A stretch of DNA of 12,608 nucleotides from an uncultured Clostridia bacterium (GTDB lineage Bacteria > Bacillota > Clostridia > Christensenellales > Borkfalkiaceae), in NCBI GenBank assembly GCA_900557285.1, contig USSJ01000010.1:1-12608 (forward strand), read 5' to 3'. How positions within the stretch are numbered: position 1 is the stretch's first letter; the number at the start of each line of letters is the position of its first letter. This document shows, one piece after another, positions 12,586-12,608 of the stretch. The notes under the pieces are model-generated. The model was not told the DNA's origin. It saw only the letters and a program-made list of their open reading frames with translations, and did not search any database. Position numbers and translations under genes: made by a program.

Positions 12586-12608
12586 GTCTGCCGCAAAGCG
12601 GCGCGGAC
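12586..12608. other. Hairpin cut by the window edge, probably a terminator
   Basis: GCCGC (12590-12594) pairs with GCGGC (12598-12602) around AAA, and GTC (12586-12588) with GAC (12606-12608) outside. The left flank is AAAAAGGA, so the missing right side would be expected to read TCCTTTTT if this is an intrinsic terminator. The gene it would serve is outside the window. Confidence 0.45.

Overview
The window reads as chromosomal DNA of a low-to-mid GC member of the Bacillota, most likely class Clostridia. The main reasons are the yqfC-yqfD-phoH-pgpH(yqfF)-ybeY-era gene order typical of that phylum, two sporulation proteins (YqfC, YqfD), strong AGGAGG-type ribosome binding sites, sigma-A promoters of TTGNNN-17-TATAAT type (four of the five called here carry a TG extended -10), and a TPP-riboswitch-controlled ThiT thiamine transporter. 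I cannot name the genus.

Layout. 1-362 (+): C-terminal end of a PepV/Sapep-like M20 dipeptidase, followed by a strong terminator. 592-960 (-): small unknown membrane protein with a perfect consensus promoter and a G8/T8 tract in its leader. 1236-2090 (-): PlsC-family acyltransferase. 2191-2772 (-): YfbR-type HD nucleotidase. The last two each have their own extended -10 promoter, and those promoters show that the longest possible open frames are too long at the N terminus. 2830-3490: about 650 bases without a convincing gene. It has a promoter at its left edge firing rightward and a diverged tandem array (period about 211-218 bp) of hairpin-forming units that runs up to the TPP riboswitch. 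3493-3610: TPP riboswitch and intrinsic terminator. 3647-4441 (+): thiT, convergent with the next operon across a shared terminator.

4557-9618 (-): one tightly packed operon, yqfC-yqfD-phoH-pgpH-ybeY-era. Four of its five junctions overlap by 4-8 bases. It links spore development (YqfC/YqfD), rRNA maturation and ribosome assembly (YbeY, Era, PhoH) and c-di-AMP turnover (PgpH). The PgpH here lacks the usual large extracellular sensor domain. 9828-10729 (+): DUF2238-like membrane protein and an FmdB-type zinc ribbon protein, probably co-transcribed from an extended -10 promoter and closed by a terminator. 10778-11051: non-coding, with a degenerate 31-bp tandem repeat. 11052-12488 (-): M1-family zinc metallopeptidase, probably a lipoprotein.

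Most genes are housekeeping and well recognised. The least explained part is 2830-3490: repeat units whose hairpins keep their pairing while the arm sequence changes, a palindrome whose 6-nt loop is exactly inverted between two copies, and a 10-nt sequence shared with the 3' flank of the riboswitch. This could be an extragenic palindromic repeat array or a structured RNA; the sequence alone does not decide.
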